From positions 1 through 21,429 of the IMG/VR virus record IMGVR_UViG_3300004369_000179: a stretch of 21,429 bases of DNA. The stretch is one strand, 5' to 3'. Below, one piece after another: positions 12,746 to 20,002 of this stretch; positions within the stretch are counted from its first letter, which is position 1, and every line of letters begins with the position of its first letter. This DNA is from a virus. Both the position numbers and the translations under genes were made by a program. Below the pieces are notes generated by a model. The model was not told where the DNA came from and ran no database searches. It saw only the letters and a program-made list of their open reading frames with translations.

Positions 12746-13135
12746 TTAGGAGCGAGGCATCTTAGCGGCGATCTGCTTTGTCCGCTCAATTGCAGTGCGA
12801 ACCCAGCCGCTAGGCGCTTGCTTAGACCAGCCTTCGAACTCAAGCCGATAGATGTAGGGCAGGTTGTTCGTGATATAAAACACGTTCCCGACAGCTTGGC
12901 TAACCGCATTGCTTCCAGCCGCGATTGTCGCGCCGCCCTGCTTATCCGTTTCTTCTTTAATTCCAGTCGCGGGCGTGTTGATCGTGGCCTGCCAGTTGCC
13001 TCGCGCCCTACCCGTATCGACAGGCGTTCCCTGCACTACGTTCTTGAAAAGGTCTAGGCAAAGGTAGCGGATTTGCTTTTCTTGTAATCCGTTCGCCTTG
13101 ATTACAAAATCCCTAACATCACTTTCAAAACTCAT
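12746..13135 (-). CDS. Tail completion / head-tail joining protein, HK97 gp10-like
   Basis: A 129-residue protein with the hallmark TPVDTGRARGNWQ (about 37-49) of HK97 gp10-type proteins, and LPYIYRLEFEGWSKQAPSGWVR (about 93-114) near the C-terminus. These proteins cap the tail or join it to the head. Its start overlaps the stop of the tail terminator gene by 4 nt (ATGA). It ends 98 nt before the next gene, and that gap holds promoter P3. Confidence 0.85.
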   Translation of the reverse strand: MSFESDVRDFVIKANGLQEKQIRYLCLDLFKNVVQGTPVDTGRARGNWQATINTPATGIKEETDKQGGATIAAGSNAVSQAVGNVFYITNNLPYIYRLEFEGWSKQAPSGWVRTAIERTKQIAAKMPRS

Positions 13136-13533
13136 ACCAGCGCCCGATAGTAAATGCTGATGGGAACAACGAACCTGTCACCGGATCGGTAGCCGCCAGA
13201 ACGCTCAACCCGCAGCACCGCCACTGTGGTCGTGCTGTGCGTCAATCGCAGCCCACGGGGAAACTGCGCCTCCACAGCGTCAGCAGCAGCAAAGGCCCGC
13301 CCCTTGTTTAGACCAGCCGGAGCGTAACAAAGCACCTGATAGAAGCCTTCTAGGCTCTCAGTGCCACTTGAGGCGATAGCCATAGGCACAACGCCTGTCG
13401 GGTTCAGGCTTTCAGCTAAATAAGCTGCGTCAGCAGGCGGGTCAAAACTCTGGTTCTCAAACTGGATAGCGTAAGAGCCAGCTAGGCCGTTCAATTGGGT
13501 CGCAAGGGCCGCAGAGATGTCAGTGTAACTCAC
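13132..13533 (-). CDS. Tail terminator protein (gpU-like/DUF4128-like)
   Basis: A 133-residue alpha/beta protein starting MSYTDISAALATQLNGLA. The order of elements (N-terminal helix, FENQSFDPP, LNPTGVVPMAIASSGTESLEGFYQVLCYAPAG, ADAVEAQFPRGL, YRSGDRFVVPISIYYRAL) is that of tail terminator proteins of the gpU/DUF4128 group. The protein forms the ring ending tube growth. It overlaps the preceding small gene by 14 nt and the following one by 4 nt. Confidence 0.78.
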   Translation of the reverse strand: MSYTDISAALATQLNGLAGSYAIQFENQSFDPPADAAYLAESLNPTGVVPMAIASSGTESLEGFYQVLCYAPAGLNKGRAFAAADAVEAQFPRGLRLTHSTTTVAVLRVERSGGYRSGDRFVVPISIYYRALV

Positions 13534-13717
13534 CAGAGAACCCCTCTATTTCACGCATCTGCATATCAATTGCCACCAAAGTCCCGTCCTTGCGGCGAAG
13601 GATGTAGGCGATCACATCGTCACCATGTCCAGTTAAAATGCTATCGACCTCGGCCTCTTCCCACTCAACCGGAAACCAGACCTTTTTTCCGATCAGATCG
13701 TCATGGTCAAACATCAA
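13520..13717 (-). CDS. Small protein in the head-tail joining cluster, unknown
   Basis: A 65-residue protein starting MMFDHDDLIGKKVWFPVEWEEAEVDSIL. Short beta strands (GKKVWFPV, VIAYILRRKDGTLVAIDM) suggest a small barrel such as an SH3-like fold. It overlaps the head closure gene by 4 nt (ATGA) and the tail terminator gene by 14 nt, which supports real translation. No family recognised; a minor connector role is possible from position. Confidence 0.65.
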   Translation of the reverse strand: MMFDHDDLIGKKVWFPVEWEEAEVDSILTGHGDDVIAYILRRKDGTLVAIDMQMREIEGFSGELH

Positions 13718-14067
13718 TTGGCCCTCAGTTGGCAGATATAGATAATATCAGCGCCCGCCTTGCGAACTAGCTGAACGTCTTGGATGCGATAAGTCTTTGC
13801 GTCAACCGTGGCTGTCGCGCCCACCTCTGGCCGCTGCGTGACTTTCTCAAGGATCAGCTTGATGTCACCCGCCTTGATAACCTCGCCGTCAATCTCGGTT
13901 TTCTTGTAGCCGGATGGGTAGCCGTTGCCCGTTACAGTCGCTGACGCACTAGGCGTTTGCGCCGCGCCAGTGATGGGGTCGAAGGCTGGTGTGCTAGGCG
14001 GGAAGGTAAGCGTAACCGCCTCACCATTGCTTGCCAGCAGCTTGGAAGCGGTATTGGCTAGGCTCAT
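13714..14067 (-). CDS. Head closure / head-tail joining protein
   Basis: A 117-residue beta-rich protein following the connector gene by a 4-nt overlap (ATGA). It shows PSTPAFDPITGAAQTPS, a central G-D-I-K-L-I-L strand, an R-P-E-V-G turn, and a C-terminal TYRIQDVQLVRKAGADIIYICQLR segment. These are typical of small phage head closure or stopper proteins that seal DNA in the capsid. Assignment rests on pattern and gene order. Confidence 0.7.
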   Translation of the reverse strand: MSLANTASKLLASNGEAVTLTFPPSTPAFDPITGAAQTPSASATVTGNGYPSGYKKTEIDGEVIKAGDIKLILEKVTQRPEVGATATVDAKTYRIQDVQLVRKAGADIIYICQLRAN

Positions 14068-14573
14068 GTGCGGAGAACCCTTGTCGAGAACGCCCCGCCT
14101 TCAGCAGAGCCTCCGTAAATATAGGGCGAGAGCATACGACCTACAAACGGATAACGCTTTGTCGCGTCTGATCCGTCCGCATACTCAATCTCTAGCACAT
14201 CGACCTTCTCACGCTTAACACGCTGCGTCTGGTCAGCCAGTAAGTCCTCTGTGAGCGCCCTGATCGCCATTTCAATTGTGGCGCTCTTAACCGCAACAGG
14301 AACTTCATCGGCAGGGATGGGATACAGGTCAACCTCGACATTCGTGCGCGGCCAGCTAAGGGCTTGCGTCTGTGTTGCGCGATACCCAAGCCAAGCCTCA
14401 CGATAAGTCGCTTCTAGGTAATCTGTGGCCCTGATTAGTGCAGCTTCTTTCGTAGCAGTGTCGCCCGTCCATGCAGAAAGCCCGCGATCAGAGGCGTAGG
14501 TGTCAGCTTGCGCCGCTGTGGCGTAACTATTGGCTCCGCTGAGACCGCTACCATCTTCGACTACCAGAGCCAT
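14064..14573 (-). CDS. Head-tail connector, DnaT-like domain protein
   Basis: A 169-residue protein with the A-N-S-Y-A-T-x-A-x-A-D-x-Y start (14-27), W-T-G-D near 35, KEAALIRATDYLEATYREAWLGYRAT (42-67) and QALSWPRTNV (69-78). These are the defining stretches of the 'DnaT-like ssDNA-binding' phage domain, whose members sit at the adaptor position and most likely act as head-tail connectors rather than replication proteins. GAGGTGA precedes the ATG. The position after capsid and before head closure supports this. Confidence 0.82.
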   Translation of the reverse strand: MALVVEDGSGLSGANSYATAAQADTYASDRGLSAWTGDTATKEAALIRATDYLEATYREAWLGYRATQTQALSWPRTNVEVDLYPIPADEVPVAVKSATIEMAIRALTEDLLADQTQRVKREKVDVLEIEYADGSDATKRYPFVGRMLSPYIYGGSAEGGAFSTRVLRT

Positions 14574-14581
14574 AGATCACC

Positions 14582-14782
14582 TCACTTTTTGAATTTACGG
14601 CGAACTTGCCGCTTTGGCTTCTCTTCTACTACATTTTGCGGCTCTGCGATAGGTGCAGGCTCTGGGGCGTAACCCTTTGGCGCGAAACGTGCGTCAACAA
14701 TACGCTCGCCAGCAGCAAGATGCTTGGCTTTCGTTTCTGGCGATACAGGGTGCGGCAGATAGACTATTTTACGCTCAGGCAT
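14582..14782 (-). CDS. Small basic protein after the capsid gene, unknown
   Basis: A 66-residue protein: MPERKIVYLPHPVSPETKAKH, then AGERIVDARFAPKGYAPEPAP, ending in KRQVRRKFKK. Similar small I-V-Y-L-P-H-P-V...I-V-D-A-R-F-A-P proteins lie next to capsid genes in other phages, without known function. GGGAG precedes the ATG. It lies just downstream of the capsid terminator, so it depends on read-through. The Pro-rich middle and basic tail suggest a flexible protein. Confidence 0.65.
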   Translation of the reverse strand: MPERKIVYLPHPVSPETKAKHLAAGERIVDARFAPKGYAPEPAPIAEPQNVVEEKPKRQVRRKFKK

Positions 14783-14810
14783 TTCAAACTCCCGTTTTTC
14801 CTAAACTACA

Positions 14811-14840
14811 AAAGAAAAGGGGCGACTGTAAAGCCGCCCC
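14811..14840 (-). terminator. Strong terminator after the major capsid gene
   Basis: Minus strand GGGGCGGCT-TTAC-AGTCGCCCC, a 9-bp stem with one G-U pair and a 4-nt loop, followed by TTTTCTTT. It begins 23 nt after the capsid stop codon. Confidence 0.88.
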
Positions 14841-14863
14841 CTCCCCCGTTCGAATGGGCGCAA

Positions 14864-15835
14864 TTAAGCGTCCGCATCACCGATGGCGATAACGCCGGAG
14901 GTGTGCTTGATGTCGGTCGCGACTTTATCCCAGTTAGTGCCAGTTGCCAGTTCAGCGTCAGTTGGCGACTTGCCGCCGTTTACGCTGTCCCAGCTATAGC
15001 CCTTGAGAGCCACGCCGAAGCTGTAGTCAACCTGCATAGTGGTTTCAATGCGGGTCTGACCGTTAGTGGTTTCGATGTTGCTGATTACATCACCGCCATC
15101 ATAAACGATAGCCGATCCGTCAACGAGGCCGAGAACCTTGTTCTTGTTAGGAGTTCCAGCAACAAAGAGTGCTGGTGCGTCCGTAACAACTACAGGGCGG
15201 CCAAGGATGTCAACAACCTGCACGTTACCAGCCACGAACAACTGAGCGCCGTTAGCGAGGTTCTGGCTAATCAGCTTGTGATACTGTGAGCCGTTCATGA
15301 CGTTTGCGACGATGTTTGACGAGCTATCGCCGAACAGGGCGTGAGCCGTGTTCATCGTGCCGTAGGTGCAAGCACCAGTAGAAGAAACGTCAACAGTCGT
15401 TGCAGCGCCTTGGTTTTCGATACCAGCAACCAAGCAAGCAACAGCAGTGTTCAACTGATCTTTCAGCAGTGCTTCAGCGAAGTTACGCGATGCAACTTCG
15501 ATGCCTTCAGCGGTTGGCTTCTGGAGCCAAGTAAGCTGCGAAGGTTCAAAGCGGATCGGGCCAAAGCCGCCAGCCACTTTAACGCCATTCTTCTGAAGCT
15601 GTGACAGGTCAGTTGCCGAAGCAGCGCCTTGAGCAGCGTAACGGTCAACACGGCGCTGTGCGCTGTGGATCGCGGCGAAGAAAGACTCTTGATAGAAATC
15701 ACCATCAAAGCCTTCAGTTGTCAAACGGATAGCGCCACCGCTTTCGCCGTTGAACTTCTCAACCATCTGGCCGAGAGTTTCAATGGTAGCTGGCATGACG
15801 TATTCGTTGAATACTTTCATATCAGAGAGAGCCAT
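14864..15835 (-). CDS. Major capsid protein, HK97-fold type
   Basis: A 323-residue protein starting MALSDMKVFNEYVMPATIETLGQ. Following elements include FNGESGGAIRLTTEGFDGDFYQESFF (about 29-54), a conserved-looking R-R-V-D-R-Y, and a long central domain with ALFGDSSSNIVANVMNGSQYHKLI and VVDILGRPVVVTDAPALF (about 207-224). Matches by pattern to phage capsid proteins starting D-x-x-V-F-N-E-Y. The scaffold gene is directly upstream, and a terminator plus connector genes lie downstream. GAGGT precedes the ATG. No long N-terminal delta domain is evident, consistent with a separate scaffold. Confidence 0.88.
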   Translation of the reverse strand: MALSDMKVFNEYVMPATIETLGQMVEKFNGESGGAIRLTTEGFDGDFYQESFFAAIHSAQRRVDRYAAQGAASATDLSQLQKNGVKVAGGFGPIRFEPSQLTWLQKPTAEGIEVASRNFAEALLKDQLNTAVACLVAGIENQGAATTVDVSSTGACTYGTMNTAHALFGDSSSNIVANVMNGSQYHKLISQNLANGAQLFVAGNVQVVDILGRPVVVTDAPALFVAGTPNKNKVLGLVDGSAIVYDGGDVISNIETTNGQTRIETTMQVDYSFGVALKGYSWDSVNGGKSPTDAELATGTNWDKVATDIKHTSGVIAIGDADA

Positions 15836-15846
15836 AAGATTTTACC

Positions 15847-16464
15847 TCAGTTTAATTCAGGAAAACGATTTTTCAGTGCGTTGACGCGCTGCTCCTTCGT
15901 CCCGCCCAAATTGCCTTTTGGCGTAGGGCCAGAGTTATTAGCAGCACCTCCAGCGGCCCCACCGCCAGAGTTATCGGGAGCCATGACGAACGGTTTACCC
16001 GCATCGCTTTGCGCCCATTCAGTAACCGCCTCAAGAAGCGGTTTCTCACCCATTAGTGCCTGATACTCCGATCCGTCTGCCTTGACGCTTGTTTGCTGCC
16101 TAAGCATTGCTTTGACCGCTGGCATCATATCCGGCCTAACATTGGCCTTCAACATGGCATCAGCTAATCCGTTGTCGATGAGGTAGCTTTGAATTGCCCC
16201 GTCCTTTTCAGACAGTGCTTTCTGTAGCTTCTCAACTTCTCCGGCGCTGAGTTTTTGCGTCTTTTCCAAACTTTCACGCAGATTTTCGACTTCTTGCTGA
16301 AGCTGGGCGTGTTCCTCTGGGTCAATTTCCAACCCTTTGGCCCTTGCCTTAGCTGCCTTTGCTTCACCCAAAAGCTGCCTGTTCTTCTTTTGCAAGGCAT
16401 CGTTTACTGCGATCAATTCGTCAATTTGCGCTTGAACGTCCGTTTCGTTGTTGTCGTCACTCAT
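15847..16464 (-). CDS. Capsid scaffolding protein
   Basis: A 205-residue protein with a long acidic coiled coil (about residues 8-95), a helical domain (IDNGLADAMLKANVRPDMMPAVKAMLRQ...), a Gly/Ala/Asn-rich linker (SGGGAAGGAANNSG), and a short basic C-terminus (GGTKEQRVNALKNRFPELN). Coiled coil plus basic C-terminal hook immediately before the capsid gene is the hallmark of scaffolds that are removed on maturation. GAGGA lies 8 nt before the ATG. Confidence 0.82.
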   Translation of the reverse strand: MSDDNNETDVQAQIDELIAVNDALQKKNRQLLGEAKAAKARAKGLEIDPEEHAQLQQEVENLRESLEKTQKLSAGEVEKLQKALSEKDGAIQSYLIDNGLADAMLKANVRPDMMPAVKAMLRQQTSVKADGSEYQALMGEKPLLEAVTEWAQSDAGKPFVMAPDNSGGGAAGGAANNSGPTPKGNLGGTKEQRVNALKNRFPELN

Positions 16465-16567
16465 GGTTTTGTCCTCTGGACTATGGTGGCCTCTGGCCGA
16501 TACGCGCCCGCCACTAGCGGTTGCAGGTTGTTATATACATCAAAATTGCTCGCGGGTCTAACCCCCC

Positions 16568-16801
16568 TCAATAAATCAAGCCCTCTTCTGCTGGCTCTAT
16601 GATTAAAGGTGCGTCCACACCCAACTCTAAAGCCACATAATGCTCCACGGCATTTGCGTCAAAAAAGAATTCAGTAGAGGCAATTCTGTCCATTGTGACT
16701 TTCAGGACATCCTCAAGCCCCTTTGACTTGGGCTGCACCAAAAAGCCGCCCTGTTCATATGCAACGCTGTGCTTTTCTCCAGCAAAAATGATCTCAAACA
16801 T
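16568..16801 (-). CDS. Small acidic protein downstream of the MuF-peptidase; possible partner or immunity protein
   Basis: A 77-residue protein starting MFEIIFAGEKHSVAYEQGGF. Simple counting gives 14 Asp/Glu against 5 Lys/Arg, so it is clearly acidic. It begins 2 nt after the stop of the MuF-metallopeptidase gene (TAG-AG-ATG), so it is very likely co-translated. It resembles no structural family I know. Small acidic genes tightly linked to a fused effector domain are often immunity proteins, but a maturation cofactor is equally possible. Confidence 0.6.
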   Translation of the reverse strand: MFEIIFAGEKHSVAYEQGGFLVQPKSKGLEDVLKVTMDRIASTEFFFDANAVEHYVALELGVDAPLIIEPAEEGLIY

Positions 16802-16803
16802 CT

Positions 16804-18909
16804 CTAGAATGCCCCGTAAAAAATCTTCATGATGAACTCAAAATATTCCCTATCCTGCTCTAGAAATAGTTTCGGGTTTTTGAGCAACCTTTCTATTCCG
16901 ACAGTCAAAAGTTCTGTGGCTGGCGTTGTTGAGGCCTCTGACGAGTAAATTCTTCCGACATAATGGTTGCCGCCCTTTTCTTTCCATTTGTCTTTGTAGG
17001 CTATCTCGTCAAATGGCAATCCGCGCTCAATCTGGCTCATTGGGACTGGCCCAACACCACCTGATCTCTTTTCCAGAAACCTTCTTGTTTGCGTTAAAAC
17101 TTCAGGGTATCGTTTTTCAAGATCGTGAACTATCTCATGCACATAAGAAGAAACATCACTGCTAGAGTGCATATTGATTGTTGCAGTTTTAGGGTTGTAT
17201 GATGCCCTGCTTCGCTTGTTTGTTGCAACTGCAACATTCGGCGTTAAGTCCTTGTGAACGATGCGCGAAATCAAGGCCGTAGCCTCCTCGACTTTCTCTT
17301 TGTGCATCGCAGTGACCTTACCCCTAATCATATCTCTTGGATTGGAGCGCATCGCTTTGGGTAAGGAAATAAGATCTAATTGCTGCTCAAGGTCGCGCTT
17401 ACCTGCTTTTATCAGGCTTGCGCTAGCAGTCGCCAATTTGTTGTCTAAATCTTTAAAGACTTCACGCGCTGCATCTAATTTACTCTGCCTCCTTTCAAGC
17501 TCCTCGATCTGACTTATCGCAACCGCCCTTTGCCGATCAGACAGTTGACCTTTTCTGGATTTTTCAGCCGCCTTGTTTAATCTATTGTAAATAGGTCTAA
17601 AATCTCTTTCCGCATCATTGTAATTTAAAAGTGCCGTTCTGCGCTGCTCAGTGATTGCTGCAACCTTAGCTGACTGATCCCTGATTTCTTGCGGTAGTCT
17701 GTAGCTATCAAGACGCTGAAGTGCAGCGGCCAAAGCCTCACCCGAACTAGAAGAAAGTCTGCCCGCTTGCCTTGTTTCCTTGGCTGCTTCAGCCGCCCTC
17801 AGCTCTGCTAGTCTTTTTTGGATTTCAGTGGGAGAGGGGGCTACCTCTATGGTCTTTGGCCTCACTCGCTCAACTGTTCTAGTTGAGCCGTATTGAGTGC
17901 TTAACTGAGCAAGCGTCAGAGGATTGCCACGCTGGTCTAGCAGTTGGCTCAATGTGATCTTGTTGTCTCTCCAAAGCTGCGCTCTGCCCTTGCCTAACAT
18001 CTCGTCAGCAAAACTAGCTGGCTTGCTCCTTAGAAAGTCATCGAAGGTCAGGTCAGCGGCCACCTGCCCATCCATGCTTGAGCGCATCTCTGGGGGTATG
18101 TCATTCCGATCAACGCCCATCTCCTCTAGCGATTTCAGCACGGGGATAGTGGTGGATCGGCAGTTCCAGTGAGCGGGCGGCCCTCCGCTCCAGCCTATGC
18201 TGTGGCCCTTGGGTTTGTAGTCGGGCAACTCCCAAACCAGCCCCGCACGAGCAATGCAGATGTCACTAGTGCGCCCGTCAAGAGTGGCTAGCCACTGAAC
18301 CCCGTCAACCAGATCGGTATTTTCTTGGAAGGTCGCCTGACGCGCCTCATTCGAGACTGTTTGAACGCTTGTGCGAACGATTGCCATGCCGTTGCGGCGT
18401 GTTTTTGCGAGAACTTGCGTTCCCTTTTCATTTGCTGACTTGATGCGATTGAGTATTTCCCCGTTCGTTTCGCCAAGACTAACTCCCAGTTTGACAGCGC
18501 GTGACAACTCAAAGCGTGTTGTCTCTTGCAGACTACCAAACCATTGCCCAATTGTCGCCCCTTCGATCAGGCTTGTCGCAGCAATTCTTTCTAAAGTTTT
18601 CGCTGTAGGCAGAGCAGTGGTTAGTCCAACTTGAGAGAAAGCGTCCTTAGCAAACTCCGCCTCAAGCGCGGCCAGCGGCTTTACGTCTGGAGCCTTCAAA
18701 TTGACTATTGAAGCCATCTCAGAGATGGCCTTGTTTAGCCTAGCGGCCTTGTAGCCAGTAAGCGGCTTGGCGCTGACCAGCATCCTCTCCAGTTCTGCCG
18801 ATATTTCATCGACCAGCTTATTGAAGGCGCGTTGCTCCCCGCCAATAAGCCTTTGCAAAATTAGCTGTCGGATAACATACAGATCAGCAAGGCGATCAGA
18901 GGCGTTCAT
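16804..18909 (-). CDS. MuF-type head morphogenesis protein fused to HExxH metallopeptidase-like domain
   Basis: A 701-residue protein; classical MuF/SPP1 gp7 proteins are shorter and lack the C-terminal part. Residues about 100-260 are the MuF domain, with NGMAIVRTSVQTVSNEARQ (173-191), WLATLDGRTSDIC (206-218) and HWNCRS (247-252). Residues 360-500 are charged coiled coil. The C-terminal domain (about 540-701) has VHEIVHDLE, with HEIVH at 591-595, the zinc peptidase HExxH motif. TELLTVGIE (665-673) is a candidate for the third ligand. DNA coding for the C-terminal part is more AT-rich (19 G+C of 60 at 17581-17640) than for the MuF part (36 of 60 at 18241-18300). The ATG follows the previous stop with no gap. 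Confidence 0.85.
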   Translation of the reverse strand: MNASDRLADLYVIRQLILQRLIGGEQRAFNKLVDEISAELERMLVSAKPLTGYKAARLNKAISEMASIVNLKAPDVKPLAALEAEFAKDAFSQVGLTTALPTAKTLERIAATSLIEGATIGQWFGSLQETTRFELSRAVKLGVSLGETNGEILNRIKSANEKGTQVLAKTRRNGMAIVRTSVQTVSNEARQATFQENTDLVDGVQWLATLDGRTSDICIARAGLVWELPDYKPKGHSIGWSGGPPAHWNCRSTTIPVLKSLEEMGVDRNDIPPEMRSSMDGQVAADLTFDDFLRSKPASFADEMLGKGRAQLWRDNKITLSQLLDQRGNPLTLAQLSTQYGSTRTVERVRPKTIEVAPSPTEIQKRLAELRAAEAAKETRQAGRLSSSSGEALAAALQRLDSYRLPQEIRDQSAKVAAITEQRRTALLNYNDAERDFRPIYNRLNKAAEKSRKGQLSDRQRAVAISQIEELERRQSKLDAAREVFKDLDNKLATASASLIKAGKRDLEQQLDLISLPKAMRSNPRDMIRGKVTAMHKEKVEEATALISRIVHKDLTPNVAVATNKRSRASYNPKTATINMHSSSDVSSYVHEIVHDLEKRYPEVLTQTRRFLEKRSGGVGPVPMSQIERGLPFDEIAYKDKWKEKGGNHYVGRIYSSEASTTPATELLTVGIERLLKNPKLFLEQDREYFEFIMKIFYGAF

Positions 18910-19434
18910 TTAAGGACTGAAGCCACCGCCACCGCTAGGAGGCCCACCACCGCCACCGCCGGTTATAAAGTAACTCAGAAAGCAGTTGGCGGTTTTTGTC
19001 TCGTCAACAAAAGTGACTGTGCAAATCAATGTCCCGCTACAGCTATCGACCACGCCACTGACCGAAGGAGTGGCAGTCAAACCGCCGTTGCTGGTCGTAT
19101 AGCTAAAAGTTCCGCCGCTTGTCAGGCCAAAACTCCAAACCACGCTTGAGGGTATGCCGCCGGAGTAGGTGACAGTGACGGGGTTCCATGTGTGACTTGA
19201 GCCAGTCCCATTCGCGCTTTGCGTTGTGGGGCTAACTGTGACTGTTCTCTGCGCCTCAGCACCGTAGAAATTGCTCAACGCAATCTGACCGCCAGTCGGA
19301 ATGCCAGAGTTGGCAGCAATGTTAGGGACGAACGTGCCGCCCCTGTAGAAGTCAGACATACCGCGAGTTCCACCAGCCCCGAAGAATATCTTCAAGTCCT
19401 GAATACTAATCTCGCCGGATGTCTGCATTGCCAT
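18910..19434 (-). CDS. Virion protein with Ig-like region and Gly-rich tail
   Basis: A 174-residue protein starting MAMQTSGEISIQDLKIFFGAGG, an N-terminal motif seen in many tail-associated proteins. It has a second GQIALSNFYGA motif at about 48-58, a Ser/Thr/Gly beta region resembling an Ig-like domain (VTVSPTTQSAN...VVWSFGLTSGGTFSYTT...CSGTLICTVTF), and a C-terminal Gly/Pro tail (GGGGGGPPSGGGG). It probably decorates the virion or the fibre. There is no strong ribosome site; it starts 2 nt after the previous stop, which suggests coupled translation. Confidence 0.65.
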   Translation of the reverse strand: MAMQTSGEISIQDLKIFFGAGGTRGMSDFYRGGTFVPNIAANSGIPTGGQIALSNFYGAEAQRTVTVSPTTQSANGTGSSHTWNPVTVTYSGGIPSSVVWSFGLTSGGTFSYTTSNGGLTATPSVSGVVDSCSGTLICTVTFVDETKTANCFLSYFITGGGGGGPPSGGGGFSP

Positions 19435-19436
19435 TG

Positions 19437-19613
19437 CTAGTTCACTTGTTTTTGTGCCTGCTCGACGACCTTACGCAAGATGGGGTCGGCCACGCGATGC
19501 GGCAGTTCACCCAAGGCGGCTAGGATCGTGTTCACTTCCTGCACATTAAGTTCAATGTTGATTGTCGGTTGCTCGTTGTTCATTACGAGATTGTCTAGTT
19601 CTGGATTACTCAC
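19437..19613 (-). CDS. Small conserved-looking phage protein (58 aa)
   Basis: The frame from a GTG at 19613 has GGAGG 6 nt upstream and overlaps the preceding stop by 8 nt. It encodes MSNPELDNLVMNNEQPTI and continues with NIELNVQEVNTILAALGELPHRVADPILRKV. An internal ATG (19583, 48 residues) lacks a ribosome site. The L-x-V-x-E-V-N-x-I-L-x-A-L-x-E-L-P pattern recurs in short proteins of marine tailed phages near fibre genes; function is unknown. The helical C-terminus may be an oligomerisation segment. Confidence 0.65.
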   Translation of the reverse strand: MSNPELDNLVMNNEQPTINIELNVQEVNTILAALGELPHRVADPILRKVVEQAQKQVN

Positions 19614-19998
19614 TTGCTTCCTCCACTACTGGTTCGTCTGCCGATGTGTCAGCAGGAGGCGACCATGGGAAGTCACCTTCATTAACTTCAGTTTCAGGCG
19701 CGATCTGCTGGACAATCTGCTTTTCGATCTGCTCGTTGATGTGATCCATGTAGGACGCAGCAGCGGCTTCAATCCAGCCAAGCACCTGTGCTTCAGTGAG
19801 GTCTTCGTAAGGCGTGAAGTTGTCGGGGTCGATGGTAGCAATATCGAACGGCGTTGCGCCGCTGAACGTGCCAACAAAGTCAGGCAAGTCTTCAGTATGC
19901 CCGTTGCACTTCCAATAAGTCTGGACAACCGCATTGGTAAGTCCGTCACCGCTTTGGAGCTTCATGCCCGTCAATTCCCAAGTGTGAACCATAGTCAT
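19606..19998 (-). CDS. DUF7936-like phage protein
   Basis: A 130-residue protein: an N-terminal beta segment (MVHTWELTGMKLQ..DGLTNAVVQTYWKCNG), then FSGATPFDI...NFTPYEDLTEAQVLGWIEA, a helix and a Pro-rich acidic end (PETEVNEGDFPWSPP). The F-x-P-Y-x-D-L-T-E-A-x-V-x-G-W signature is common in small proteins beside fibre genes of marine phages. AAGAAAGG lies 8 nt upstream. It may be a fibre chaperone or accessory, by neighbourhood only. Confidence 0.68.
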   Translation of the reverse strand: MTMVHTWELTGMKLQSGDGLTNAVVQTYWKCNGHTEDLPDFVGTFSGATPFDIATIDPDNFTPYEDLTEAQVLGWIEAAAASYMDHINEQIEKQIVQQIAPETEVNEGDFPWSPPADTSADEPVVEEASE

Positions 19999-20002
19999 GT
20001 CA

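Noticed and set aside
12509-13057. Plus-strand open frame of 182 codons
   Set aside because: It is antisense to the tail completion protein and the 92-residue gene, both well supported by motifs and ribosome sites, and it has no ribosome site of its own.
16465-16567. Possible promoter or terminator in the gap before the scaffold gene
   Set aside because: A TATATAAC-like -10 exists on the minus strand but without a matching -35 at 16-18 nt, and the hairpins (GGCC-3-GGCC, CCGC-5-GCGG) are too short for a terminator.
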